Notes under the pieces: model-generated
Database searches by the model: none
What the model saw: the letters and a program-made list of their open reading frames with translations, nothing else
Told to the model about the DNA's origin: nothing
Position numbers and translations under genes: made by a program
Assembly (NCBI GenBank): GCA_009702725.1
Contig: WLHM01000029.1
Location: 1 to 9,505 of the forward strand
Length of the DNA stretch: 9,505 nt
Source: Actinomycetota bacterium
GTDB taxonomy: Bacteria; Actinomycetota; Actinomycetes; S36-B12
Direction of reading: 5' to 3'
Shown: piece by piece, positions 1-6,394 of the stretch
How the letters are laid out: each line of letters begins with the position of its first letter
Position numbering within the stretch: the stretch's first letter is position 1

Positions 1-92
1 AATACTGCAGCCAGATAAAGAATGTACCCGGTCATCGGATGCTGCTGCTTCGCTGGTGTGATCCCAGTCAGTGGTTCAGCAATATCACTCAC
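1..92 (-). CDS. 5' end of an unidentified protein, possibly a DMT/EamA-type membrane transporter (partial, runs off the window)
   Basis: On the minus strand a frame opens at GTG (92-90) and stays open to the window edge, giving about 30 residues. The GTG shares the bases GTGA with the TGA stop of the glycogen synthase gene, a 4-base overlap typical of translationally coupled genes. The first ~19 residues are polar (beginning M-S-D-I-A-E-P), and an internal ATG at 35-33 starts a hydrophobic run M-T-G-Y-I-L-Y-L-A-A-V that looks like the start of a first transmembrane helix. That pattern resembles the N terminus of EamA/DMT-family transporters, but too little is present to assign a family. The real start could be the GTG at 92 or the ATG at 35. 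Coding status rests mainly on the overlap geometry and the open frame; the function is a guess. Confidence 0.4.
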   Translation of the reverse strand, partial: MSDIAEPLTGITPAKQQHPMTGYILYLAAV

Positions 93-1264
93 CTGGTTAG
101 CACCTGCTGATAAATACCCACAGTGCGTTCGGCGATGGCGGCCCACCCAAAATCTGATTGGGCGCGGCTACGACCGGCTACACCCATCGCGGTGGCTCGG
201 GATGGGTCGGCAACAAGTGAGCTCACCGCTGCGGCGAGGTCTCGTTCAAATCCAGCAGGGTCACGGGCTTCATATGAAACAAGCAGGCCGGTTTGGCCGT
301 CAACTACAACGTCGGGGATCCCGCCGACCGCGCTGGCAACCACCGCCGTTTGGCAAGCCATGGCCTCGAGGTTGACGATGCCTAGGGGTTCGTAGATTGA
401 TGGGCAAACAAAAGCTAGTGCGCTGGAAAAAAGTTTGATCAGGGTAGGTCTAGCGACTTGCTCTTTTAGCCACACCACGCTGTCCTCACCGCGTGCTGCC
501 CGAAGTTGCTCAACGGCCTCCGCGGTCATGGAAGCGATTTCGTGGTTGTCTGGTGAGGAGGCGGCTAAGACCAGGACTAGATCATCAGAAAAGCTGCGGG
601 CCGCGTTGAGCAGGTGCACGAGGCCCTTTTGATGCGTTATTCGCCCGACGAACAGTACATATGGGCGGGCGTTGTCGATACCTAGTTCAGTAAGAGTCGT
701 GGGGTCGGGGGTAGGTGAGTAGAGATCCGTGTCGATGCCATTGTGAATGACGTGGACGGTGGCTGGGTCGACAAAAGGGTAGGTGGTCAGCACGTCGGCG
801 CGCATGCCGTGGCTCACGGCGATGATGGCATCGGCACTGGCGTAGGCGGTGCGCTCAACCCAAGTCGAAACTCGGTACCCGCCGCCGAGTTGCTCTTGCT
901 TCCAGGGGCGAAGTGGTTCAAGGGAGTGAGCCGTCAGAACGTGGGGCACGCCGTGCAGCAGGGCGCCCGTGTGACCGGCAAAATTGGTGTACCAGGTGTG
1001 AGAGTGCAGTAGGTCCAACCCAGCGGTGGCGGCGGACATTTCGAGGTCGACCCCGAGCACCCCAAGCGCTGGATTTTCCGCGCTGAGTGCGGCGGGCACC
1101 TGGTGGGCGGTGGCATCGGGGCGATCGGGCCCAAAACAATGAACCTCGACATCAACCAAGGGCCGCAGGTGCGCCACTAGTTGGTCCACGTGTACCCCCG
1201 CGCCCCCGTAGATCTCCGGGGGCCACTCGCGGGTCAGCATTCCCACCTTCATGGCCATGAGCAT
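89..1264 (-). CDS. glgA: Actinobacterial glycogen synthase / alpha-maltose-1-phosphate synthase (GT4 family)
   Basis: This cytoplasmic GT-B glycosyltransferase of 391 residues is close to the usual length of the actinobacterial GlgA/GlgM group. It transfers glucose from ADP-glucose either to glycogen or, in the GlgM variant, to glucose-1-phosphate to make maltose-1-phosphate for the GlgE pathway. Visible motifs are the N-terminal R-E-W-P-P-E-I-Y-G-G-A-G-V-H-V loop (residues 12-26), which belongs to the nucleotide-sugar-binding side, V-G-R-I-T-H-Q-K-G (206-214) with Arg208 and Lys213 in the phosphate-binding positions, and the EX7E element Glu292/Glu300. The start is ATG at 1264, because GGAG lies 5 bases upstream; ATGs two and four codons further in are alternatives. 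It is divergent from glgC, which makes the ADP-glucose it would use. Sequence alone does not separate GlgA from GlgM activity, and no glgE or glgB is in the window to decide. Confidence 0.93.
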   Translation of the reverse strand: MLMAMKVGMLTREWPPEIYGGAGVHVDQLVAHLRPLVDVEVHCFGPDRPDATAHQVPAALSAENPALGVLGVDLEMSAATAGLDLLHSHTWYTNFAGHTGALLHGVPHVLTAHSLEPLRPWKQEQLGGGYRVSTWVERTAYASADAIIAVSHGMRADVLTTYPFVDPATVHVIHNGIDTDLYSPTPDPTTLTELGIDNARPYVLFVGRITHQKGLVHLLNAARSFSDDLVLVLAASSPDNHEIASMTAEAVEQLRAARGEDSVVWLKEQVARPTLIKLFSSALAFVCPSIYEPLGIVNLEAMACQTAVVASAVGGIPDVVVDGQTGLLVSYEARDPAGFERDLAAAVSSLVADPSRATAMGVAGRSRAQSDFGWAAIAERTVGIYQQVLTR

Positions 1265-1337
1265 AGGGACTCCACAAGAGCAATCGTGTCACGCTCTTGA
1301 GTGGGATGTTCACTCGTAAGCGGGTTAAGGTTCGACT
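1265..1337. promoter_or_regulatory. Divergent glgA-glgC intergenic region
   Basis: These 73 bases separate two genes transcribed away from each other, so both promoters must lie here or reach into the coding starts. On the glgA side GGAG sits 5 bases before the ATG. On the glgC side AAGG sits 7 bases before the GTG; the overlapping TAAGGT (1326-1331) also fits a TANNNT -10 element placed 6 bases before the start codon, so a leaderless glgC transcript is possible. No convincing -35/-10 pair with normal spacing was found for either gene. Two inverted repeats occupy the centre and are listed separately. Confidence 0.6.
1275..1299. promoter_or_regulatory. Inverted repeat, candidate operator shared by glgA and glgC
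   Basis: The arms CAAGAGC (1275-1281) and GCTCTTG (1293-1299) are perfect reverse complements of 7 bases with an 11-base spacer, so equivalent positions in the two half-sites are 18 bases apart. The spacer also contains the short palindrome CGTG-T-CACG (1285-1293), which shares its last base with the right arm. The element ends 11 bases before the glgA start and 38 bases before the glgC start, so a bound regulator could block both genes. As RNA it could instead be a weak hairpin in the glgA leader. The symmetry is seen directly; the operator role is inferred and no regulator gene is nearby. Confidence 0.4.
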
Positions 1338-2561
1338 GTGAGCTCAGGCCCGCACGTCCTTGCCATGGTGCTTGCTGGTGGCGCCGGTAAGCGACTGATG
1401 CCGCTGACGGCCGACCGAGCGAAGCCCGCGGTGCCCTTTGGCGGCTCCTATCGCCTAATAGATTTTGTACTTTCCAATCTAATTAACGCTGGCCTGCGAC
1501 GGGTCTGCGTACTGACCCAGTACAAGTCACACTCCCTGGACCGCCACGTGACTACCACCTGGCGTATGTCAACTCTGCTTGGGGATTACGTCACGCCGGT
1601 GCCGGCGCAGCAGCGCCTCGGACCGCGTTGGTACACCGGTAGTGCTGACGCAATATTCCAAAGTTTGAATTTAGTTTATGACGAGCAGCCTGAATACGTA
1701 GTCGTGTTTGGCGCTGATCACGTCTACCGCATGGATCCCATGCAAATGATCGAGGAGCATATTGCCGGAGGTGCTGGCGTTACAGTTGCTGGCATTCGCA
1801 TGGCGAAATCACAGGCCAGCCAGTTTGGTGTCATTGAAGCGGCCGCCGACGGCCGCCACATCAAACGTTTCGTGGAGAAGCCGATTAGTCCGCCGACCAT
1901 ACCCGGCGACGACGAAAATTGCTATGTCTCCATGGGTAACTATGTTTTTTCAACGGATGTGCTCCTCGAAGCTTTGCGAGTTGATGCGGCTGATACTTCT
2001 TCGATTCATGACATGGGAGCGAATATTATCCCGATGCTTACCGCTGCAGGCGTGGCACAAGTTTATGACTTCGCAGCGAACTTCGTACCCGGTGAGACCG
2101 ACCGCGATAAGGGATACTGGCGAGACGTAGGTAGCCTCGACAGTTACCACGATGCGCATATGGATCTGGTATCAGTGCATCCAATTTTCAATTTATACAA
2201 TCGGCGTTGGCCGATTCTCACAAATCTGCCTTCGCTGCCGCCAGCAAAGTTCGTTGAGGGTGGCAATGCCCACGATTCCATGGTGGGAGCCGGCACAGTT
2301 ATTTCAGGTGCCCACGTAAGAAATTCGGTGGTTTCATCAAGTGTGTCTATCGGCACCGGTGCTTATGTTGACGGCAGTGTAATCATGCCTGGCGTGCGCA
2401 TTGGCCGCGACGCAGTTGTCCGGAGGGCGATCCTTGACAAGAATGTGGTCATTCCCGATGGCGCGCAGGTTGGGGTAGATCCTGAGCGCGATCGCGCGCG
2501 ATACACCGTCAGCGATGCTGGCGTAGTGGCCCTTGGTAAAGGGGTCACTGCTGAGCGCTAG
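1338..2561 (+). CDS. glgC: Glucose-1-phosphate adenylyltransferase (ADP-glucose pyrophosphorylase)
   Basis: This enzyme makes ADP-glucose and pyrophosphate from ATP and glucose-1-phosphate, the committed step of bacterial glycogen synthesis. At 407 residues it has the normal length of actinobacterial GlgC. The nucleotide-binding loop G-G-A-G-K-R-L is at residues 14-20, followed by the conserved P-L-T-x-x-R-A-K-P stretch (22-30). The catalytic aspartate is Asp127 in G-A-D-H-V-Y, equivalent to Asp142 of the E. coli enzyme, and the glucose-1-phosphate lysine is Lys181 in F-V-E-K-P. The C-terminal third (about 310-380) has the short I/V-G-x-G-type repeats of a left-handed beta helix, which in this family carries allosteric and oligomer contacts. 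The start is GTG at 1338 with AAGG 7 bases upstream. It is probably co-regulated with the divergent glgA. The stop codon lies inside a candidate terminator hairpin. Confidence 0.97.
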   Translation: MSSGPHVLAMVLAGGAGKRLMPLTADRAKPAVPFGGSYRLIDFVLSNLINAGLRRVCVLTQYKSHSLDRHVTTTWRMSTLLGDYVTPVPAQQRLGPRWYTGSADAIFQSLNLVYDEQPEYVVVFGADHVYRMDPMQMIEEHIAGGAGVTVAGIRMAKSQASQFGVIEAAADGRHIKRFVEKPISPPTIPGDDENCYVSMGNYVFSTDVLLEALRVDAADTSSIHDMGANIIPMLTAAGVAQVYDFAANFVPGETDRDKGYWRDVGSLDSYHDAHMDLVSVHPIFNLYNRRWPILTNLPSLPPAKFVEGGNAHDSMVGAGTVISGAHVRNSVVSSSVSIGTGAYVDGSVIMPGVRIGRDAVVRRAILDKNVVIPDGAQVGVDPERDRARYTVSDAGVVALGKGVTAER

Positions 2562-2575
2562 TGGTGCATTTTTTT
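2546..2575 (+). terminator. Candidate intrinsic terminator overlapping the glgC stop codon
   Basis: The segment 2546-2566 can fold into an 8-bp stem (2546-2553 with 2559-2566) around the loop AGCGC. Five pairs are Watson-Crick and three are G-U. After CA there are seven consecutive T residues (2569-2575). The glgC TAG is in the 3' arm. The stem is weak, but hairpin plus T-run geometry at the exact gene end is suggestive. It would separate glgC from the protease gene, which then needs its own promoter in or just before the terminator. Confidence 0.45.
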
Positions 2576-2605
2576 AGGTACAGACCGTGAGAGACTTAGG
2601 AAATC

Positions 2606-3937
2606 ATGCGTATCGACCTTAGGCGGCGGCCAGCGGCGGCGTTATTAGCCTTTATCTGCTCGCTTAGCGCACTTGGCTCACTTATCGCACTTATCTCGCC
2701 AGGGGCACAAGCGGCGCCGCCGCTCATCGCGCCTCGGATAATCGGAGGCACCCCCACCACCATCAACGTGGTGCCATGGCAGGTGCTCCTAGTTGCCGGG
2801 GGCAAGTTGTGCGGTGGCTCAATTATTTCAAGTACCTGGATCCTGACGGCGGCTCATTGCGTTAACGGCATAAACCCCTCACAAGTTGCGGTTTATAGCG
2901 GCATTTCAAACAATTCGCAGCGCGCCTCGGTCGCACCGATTGCTGCAGCCAGTATTGCGGTGCACCCAGGGTTTGCACCAACTTCATATAGCAATGACAT
3001 CGCACTTATCTCCCTTAGTGCGCCTATCGTTACCGGGCCTAATGTACAGGTGGTAGCGCTGCCAATAGCTCAGGATCCAGCAACCTGGCCCCCCGTTGGT
3101 TCCGAGGCCACCGTTAGCGGGTGGGGTGTGACTAGTTTCAATGCACCTTCCACGAGTGACCAACTGTTGAAAGCCACCGTGCAGGTGCTGGCGCCACCGG
3201 CTGCCGCATGTGGTGAATACGGAAAAGGCTTTGACAGTTTGTTGTCACTTTGCGCAGGCGTCCAAGCCGGTGGTGTTGACACCTGCCAGGGCGATAGCGG
3301 GGGGCCACTGGTAGTCAATGTCGGCGGTGTACCGCTGTTGGCAGGTGTAACGAGCGTCGGCTTCGAGTGTGCGCGGGCAAACTACCCGGGGATTTATTCC
3401 CGCACTACTACCTTCATCCCGTGGATCCGGGGTTTCGTCGACATACCGGTAACGGCTCCTATCCCACCAGCGGATGTGGTTGTCACCGCGGTCGCGGGTG
3501 CTCAAGCCGTGGTGAGCTGGACAGCGTCAATCAACAATGGTGGTGCTGCAGTGGCCTCGTACACCGCACTTGCGTCGCCTGGTGGCGCCATGTGCTCAAC
3601 AGTCGAAGTTACCTGTGCGGTGACAGGGCTGATTCCAGGAAAGACGTACACCTTCACCGTTAGTGCGTCTAACTCGATAGGGCCGGGGCAGGCATCGGTG
3701 GCATCAGCTCCCGTAGTCGCAGTTTCTGGCACATCAACCGTTGGCCGCACGGTGAAAGTCAAAACTGTTGTTAAGTGGGCTGACCTTAAGTATTCCGCGA
3801 GCGCAAAATTAAGCACTTCAACCGCCAAGATTTGCAAGGTTGCCAAATCGGGAGTTCTAATTCGCTCGGTCGGTACCTGTGTAATTGCAGTTCAATCGGG
3901 TGGTAAGCGGGGCACCGCATTTATCGGAGCTTTGTAG
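2606..3937 (+). CDS. Secreted trypsin-like serine protease (S1A fold) with fibronectin III domain
   Basis: The product is a 443-residue exported endopeptidase, predicted to cut after Arg or Lys outside the cell. Residues 1-36 form a signal peptide: Arg-rich start, long hydrophobic core, and an A-Q-A cleavage site before Ala37. A short propeptide ends at Arg44, followed by I-I-G-G (45-48), the classic zymogen activation site. The triad is His84 (T-A-A-H-C), Asp131 (N-D-I-A-L) and Ser231 (G-D-S-G-G-P). Asp225, six residues before the serine, matches the trypsin S1 aspartate. Cysteines 69/85, 202/216 and 227/255 fit the three conserved disulfides. The tryptophan of the usual S-W-G substrate-binding strand is Val251 here. 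Residues ~279-375 look like one fibronectin III domain, followed by a ~60-residue basic tail with two cysteines. The ATG at 2606 has AGGA about 6 bases upstream. Substrate and physiological role are unknown. Confidence 0.93.
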   Translation: MRIDLRRRPAAALLAFICSLSALGSLIALISPGAQAAPPLIAPRIIGGTPTTINVVPWQVLLVAGGKLCGGSIISSTWILTAAHCVNGINPSQVAVYSGISNNSQRASVAPIAAASIAVHPGFAPTSYSNDIALISLSAPIVTGPNVQVVALPIAQDPATWPPVGSEATVSGWGVTSFNAPSTSDQLLKATVQVLAPPAAACGEYGKGFDSLLSLCAGVQAGGVDTCQGDSGGPLVVNVGGVPLLAGVTSVGFECARANYPGIYSRTTTFIPWIRGFVDIPVTAPIPPADVVVTAVAGAQAVVSWTASINNGGAAVASYTALASPGGAMCSTVEVTCAVTGLIPGKTYTFTVSASNSIGPGQASVASAPVVAVSGTSTVGRTVKVKTVVKWADLKYSASAKLSTSTAKICKVAKSGVLIRSVGTCVIAVQSGGKRGTAFIGAL

Positions 3938-3942
3938 TCGAC
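3938..3942. other. Five-base convergent junction between protease and Nudix genes
   Basis: Only TCGAC separates the TAG of the rightward protease gene from the TAG of the leftward Nudix gene. The two stops lie in a small palindrome (GTAG, 5 bases, CTAC, 3934-3946). The 4-bp stem and the lack of a T-run on either side make an intrinsic terminator unlikely, so overlapping 3' ends or Rho-dependent termination are expected. Confidence 0.7.
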
Positions 3943-4860
3943 CTACCCTTCGGCGACATTATGGCGCTCTACGGCAACTACTCGAGGGCGCTCATCTTCA
4001 TGAAAAACTCTGTGCACGACAATGAAACTACCGGGTGAAAGTTTGGAGTCCAAGACACTTGGATCAACATCCACATCCAAGGCACTTGTTAATACATCCA
4101 TGAGCGCCGGTAGCACAGGCCGATGCGAACATACAACGGTAGCTTGTGAGTGCAATGAAAGCTGCTTCATGCGTTTTCGCGCACTCCGCTCGTCCTGTTC
4201 GAACCCTGCTTCACTGAGATCGCGCTCCTGCTGTACATCTGTGCCCAGAAGTTTCGCTAGTGATTTAACGGTCTCAAGGCAGCGGGTGGCATCGGATGAG
4301 TGCACTGACTCAATCGCGAATGCATCTAACAGTGGGGCCAAAGTCTTTGCCTGCGATTTGCCCTTGCTGGTAAGCGGGCGAGAGGCGTCGTGGGCACCTT
4401 TAAAGTCCGCACGTTTAACCGCCTGGGCGTGGCGCAGGAAAATGAGCGGGACAGTTTGCTCGAGAGCGGCAGCTGCCTCAACTGTGTCGGCATCATGCTC
4501 ATATGTGAGTCGGTGCCGAGCCTGCGCTACGGGCAGCCATTGGATTTCATCTACCTCATCATTTGGCAGGAACGGTTTGTTGCTTCGGGCTGTTGCCACC
4601 CAATACCGCACCTGTTTTGGGCGACCGAGTGCGTTGTAGGTCAAGGTGGGAAGTGGGGCTCCTAGCCGTGGTAAGTAGCTGGACTCCTCCATGCACTCGC
4701 GCACGGCTGCAGCAAGTACATGCTCTCCCGGGTCAACTTTCCCTTTGGGCAGCGACCAGTCTTGGCGACGCGGTCGGTGCACGATGAGGACTTCACGGTG
4801 ATTGGGAGCACCACGCAGTAGCACTACCCCTGCGGCGCGGACTAGGTCTTCGCTTACCAC
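3943..4860 (-). CDS. mutT1: MutT1-like Nudix hydrolase fused to a histidine phosphatase (SixA-like) domain
   Basis: This cytoplasmic 305-residue two-domain protein has the layout of mycobacterial MutT1. The N-terminal Nudix domain (about 1-130) has its box at residues 40-62: Gly40, Glu46, then R-E-C-M-E-E (54-59), with Ser61 where most Nudix boxes have glycine. The C-terminal domain (about 137-300) is a histidine phosphatase: R-H-A (143-145) with the phospho-accepting His144, Arg193, Glu217, and the second His246 in S-H-R-P. Mycobacterial homologues hydrolyse 8-oxo-(d)GTP and dinucleoside polyphosphates, so nucleotide-pool cleaning or alarmone removal is likely. The start must be the GTG at 4860 or later, because an in-frame TAG immediately precedes it; the A-A-G-V-V-L-L strand right after supports the GTG. 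The gene begins 4 bases after the CYTH-CHAD stop with only a weak ribosome site, suggesting translational coupling. It is the last gene of the ppk operon. Confidence 0.9.
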   Translation of the reverse strand: MVSEDLVRAAGVVLLRGAPNHREVLIVHRPRRQDWSLPKGKVDPGEHVLAAAVRECMEESSYLPRLGAPLPTLTYNALGRPKQVRYWVATARSNKPFLPNDEVDEIQWLPVAQARHRLTYEHDADTVEAAAALEQTVPLIFLRHAQAVKRADFKGAHDASRPLTSKGKSQAKTLAPLLDAFAIESVHSSDATRCLETVKSLAKLLGTDVQQERDLSEAGFEQDERSARKRMKQLSLHSQATVVCSHRPVLPALMDVLTSALDVDVDPSVLDSKLSPGSFIVVHRVFHEDERPRVVAVERHNVAEG

Positions 4861-4864
4861 CTAG

Positions 4865-6394
4865 CTAAACCAACCCTGAATGTTTCGCTGCCTTGCGGAC
4901 CTTGGGCCAGAGCTTGACGAATTCATCTCGGTAGTCCATTTCGCGATCTACCTCATAGGCGTACAACCGCCCGAGCATGAAGGCTGTTGGGCCATCTGAT
5001 TTTTCGGATAACTCTAGGAGCAAATGCTGCGCAATGTAGGTGTCTTGATGGCTACCGAGGACTTCGGTGACATCGGCTAGCGCGCGACCGAAAGCCGCGG
5101 CTGCGGGGCCGAAAATTGGTGACACGGCTTCGACCGCATATCGCGCCCGCTTGGCTTTGATGCGAGCGCGATGCCATGCAGGGCTCGGGGTGTCTAGTCG
5201 GAGTCCGCTCACGGATTTCCTTAGTGCTGACCACTCACGCGTCACGAGGTTCGGTAGTACCTCTTCGCAGGGCAAGTATGCGGAATCCAAAACTTGCGGC
5301 TCACGCGCTGCCGTTACTAAGTCTTCTAGTAAATATTCATGCCGGTCGCTACGAAGTGCCGCAAGGGCACCTGCGCGGGCGCTCTTTAGCCGGGCATTAA
5401 GCCACGCCGTTATTGCGGCCGGGGCTAAATCATCGCTGGGGTCAAGAACCCCAATGTCTTTGATGAGGCGTTTAAGTAAAACTTCGGTATCTCGGATTGC
5501 GCCGAGTTCTTGAGCCATCCACGCAAGCTCTTCGGTCAAAGTCGAGGTCCATTCCGACTCTAAAAGCGGACCAAATGTGCGGAGCGTGCTGCGGAGTCGG
5601 CGTGCGGCAACTCGCATTTGATGTACTGAGTCCTCGGTATCACGTCGCACGCCTACATCGGCGAAAAGTAAATGCCGAGCGTGATCGCCGATTATCGAGC
5701 GAATGGCGTCAACTGCAACCCCCTCGCGGGTGGTCATCGCGCTTACCGGGATGTCAGGAGGCGAGGTAGCGCGGGCACCTAGTGCGCTTGCGGCCTTACT
5801 TGTTGAGCCGGGAACAGCACCGACGCTGATAAAGGCGTTTGCGATTGTGTCCATTAAGGCAAGTGCGCTTTGGTTTTCGGCGTCCATTGTCTCGACTTCG
5901 ATTTCTCGAAAGCTCGTCGTCGTCTGGTTGGCGGTCTCGGAAACCACGACCTGGTCATCGACGATTTCAATAATTGAATTGCCGTTTGAATCGGAAACGA
6001 GATATGGCGTGCGTATTGTGGTGACCGTAACCACTGGCAGCAACTGCGCATCGCGCACCAGTGGCGAAACGATGTCAGCGAGGGTAGCGGGCACTAAGCC
6101 AGGTGCACCCGCTTCCAGTGGCAGCGTGACCTCATCACGCGAGGATCCATCAGCTTTGGCAACGGGGAGTTTCAGGTGCCAGCCAGCATCGTTACCACCA
6201 ACACGTCGGCGCAAGGTGATACGCCATCTGAAGAGGCGAAGGTCTGGGGTGTCGTAGTAGACGGCGGTCATTTCGAATGGGCCGCCAGGCGCCCAGGAGG
6301 TGAGCACCCCGCTGCTCACCAGATCCGGAAGGGTGAACTGCGCAGGCACGCGCAATTTACGCTCTACTTCACGATGGACCGACGGAGTCGTCAC
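4865..6394 (-). CDS. CYTH and CHAD domain protein, probable polyphosphate-binding triphosphatase
   Basis: The product has 509 residues and two domains. The N-terminal CYTH domain (about 7-200) has the signature E-V-E-R-K (Glu9, Glu11, Lys13), Y-Y-D-T-P (46-50), the L-R-R-R basic strand (61-64), Lys75 in W-H-L-K-L-P, an Asp-Asp pair (146-147) and E-I-E-V-E (164-168). The metal- and triphosphate-binding tunnel of this fold therefore looks intact; relatives hydrolyse inorganic triphosphate or make cAMP or thiamine triphosphate products. The C-terminal CHAD domain (about 225-505) is an alpha-helical polyphosphate-binding module with the conserved basic faces H-Q-M-R-V-A-A-R-R-L-R (258-268) and H-R-A-R-I-K-A-K-R-A-R-Y (408-419). 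CHAD proteins are known to associate with polyphosphate granules. The GTG start at 6394 overlaps the ppk stop by GTGA, with AGGGG just upstream. The context strongly supports a polyphosphate role; catalytic activity is inferred. Confidence 0.9.
   Translation of the reverse strand: MTTPSVHREVERKLRVPAQFTLPDLVSSGVLTSWAPGGPFEMTAVYYDTPDLRLFRWRITLRRRVGGNDAGWHLKLPVAKADGSSRDEVTLPLEAGAPGLVPATLADIVSPLVRDAQLLPVVTVTTIRTPYLVSDSNGNSIIEIVDDQVVVSETANQTTTSFREIEVETMDAENQSALALMDTIANAFISVGAVPGSTSKAASALGARATSPPDIPVSAMTTREGVAVDAIRSIIGDHARHLLFADVGVRRDTEDSVHQMRVAARRLRSTLRTFGPLLESEWTSTLTEELAWMAQELGAIRDTEVLLKRLIKDIGVLDPSDDLAPAAITAWLNARLKSARAGALAALRSDRHEYLLEDLVTAAREPQVLDSAYLPCEEVLPNLVTREWSALRKSVSGLRLDTPSPAWHRARIKAKRARYAVEAVSPIFGPAAAAFGRALADVTEVLGSHQDTYIAQHLLLELSEKSDGPTAFMLGRLYAYEVDREMDYRDEFVKLWPKVRKAAKHSGLV

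Noticed and set aside
22..375. 117-codon plus-strand frame at the left edge
   Set aside because: Opposite the glgA C-terminal region, rich in Arg/Gly/Pro/Trp without motifs; the minus-strand genes fit better.
1297..1331. TTGAGT (1297-1302) with TAAGGT (1326-1331) as a sigma-70 type promoter for glgC
   Set aside because: The spacing of 23 bases is too long for a standard -35/-10 pair; only the -10-like TAAGGT remains a weak possibility.
2684..3012. Exact 14-base direct repeat ATCGCACTTATCTC at 2684-2697 and 2999-3012 within the protease gene
   Set aside because: Both copies are in frame and encode I-A-L-I-S, once in the signal peptide and once after the catalytic aspartate; surrounding sequence is unrelated, so coincidence of common residues with the same codons is the simplest explanation.
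3934..3946. GTAG/CTAC hairpin as a bidirectional terminator
   Set aside because: The stem is only 4 bp and there is no T-run on either strand.
4022..4639. 205-codon open frame on the plus strand opposite the Nudix/phosphatase gene
   Set aside because: Serine-, cysteine- and arginine-rich translation with no recognisable motif; it mirrors codon bias of the real gene on the other strand, which has complete catalytic motifs.
5703..6257. 184-codon open frame opposite the CYTH domain
   Set aside because: Low-complexity Ser/Thr/Arg-rich product and no ribosome site; the minus-strand CYTH signature explains the region.
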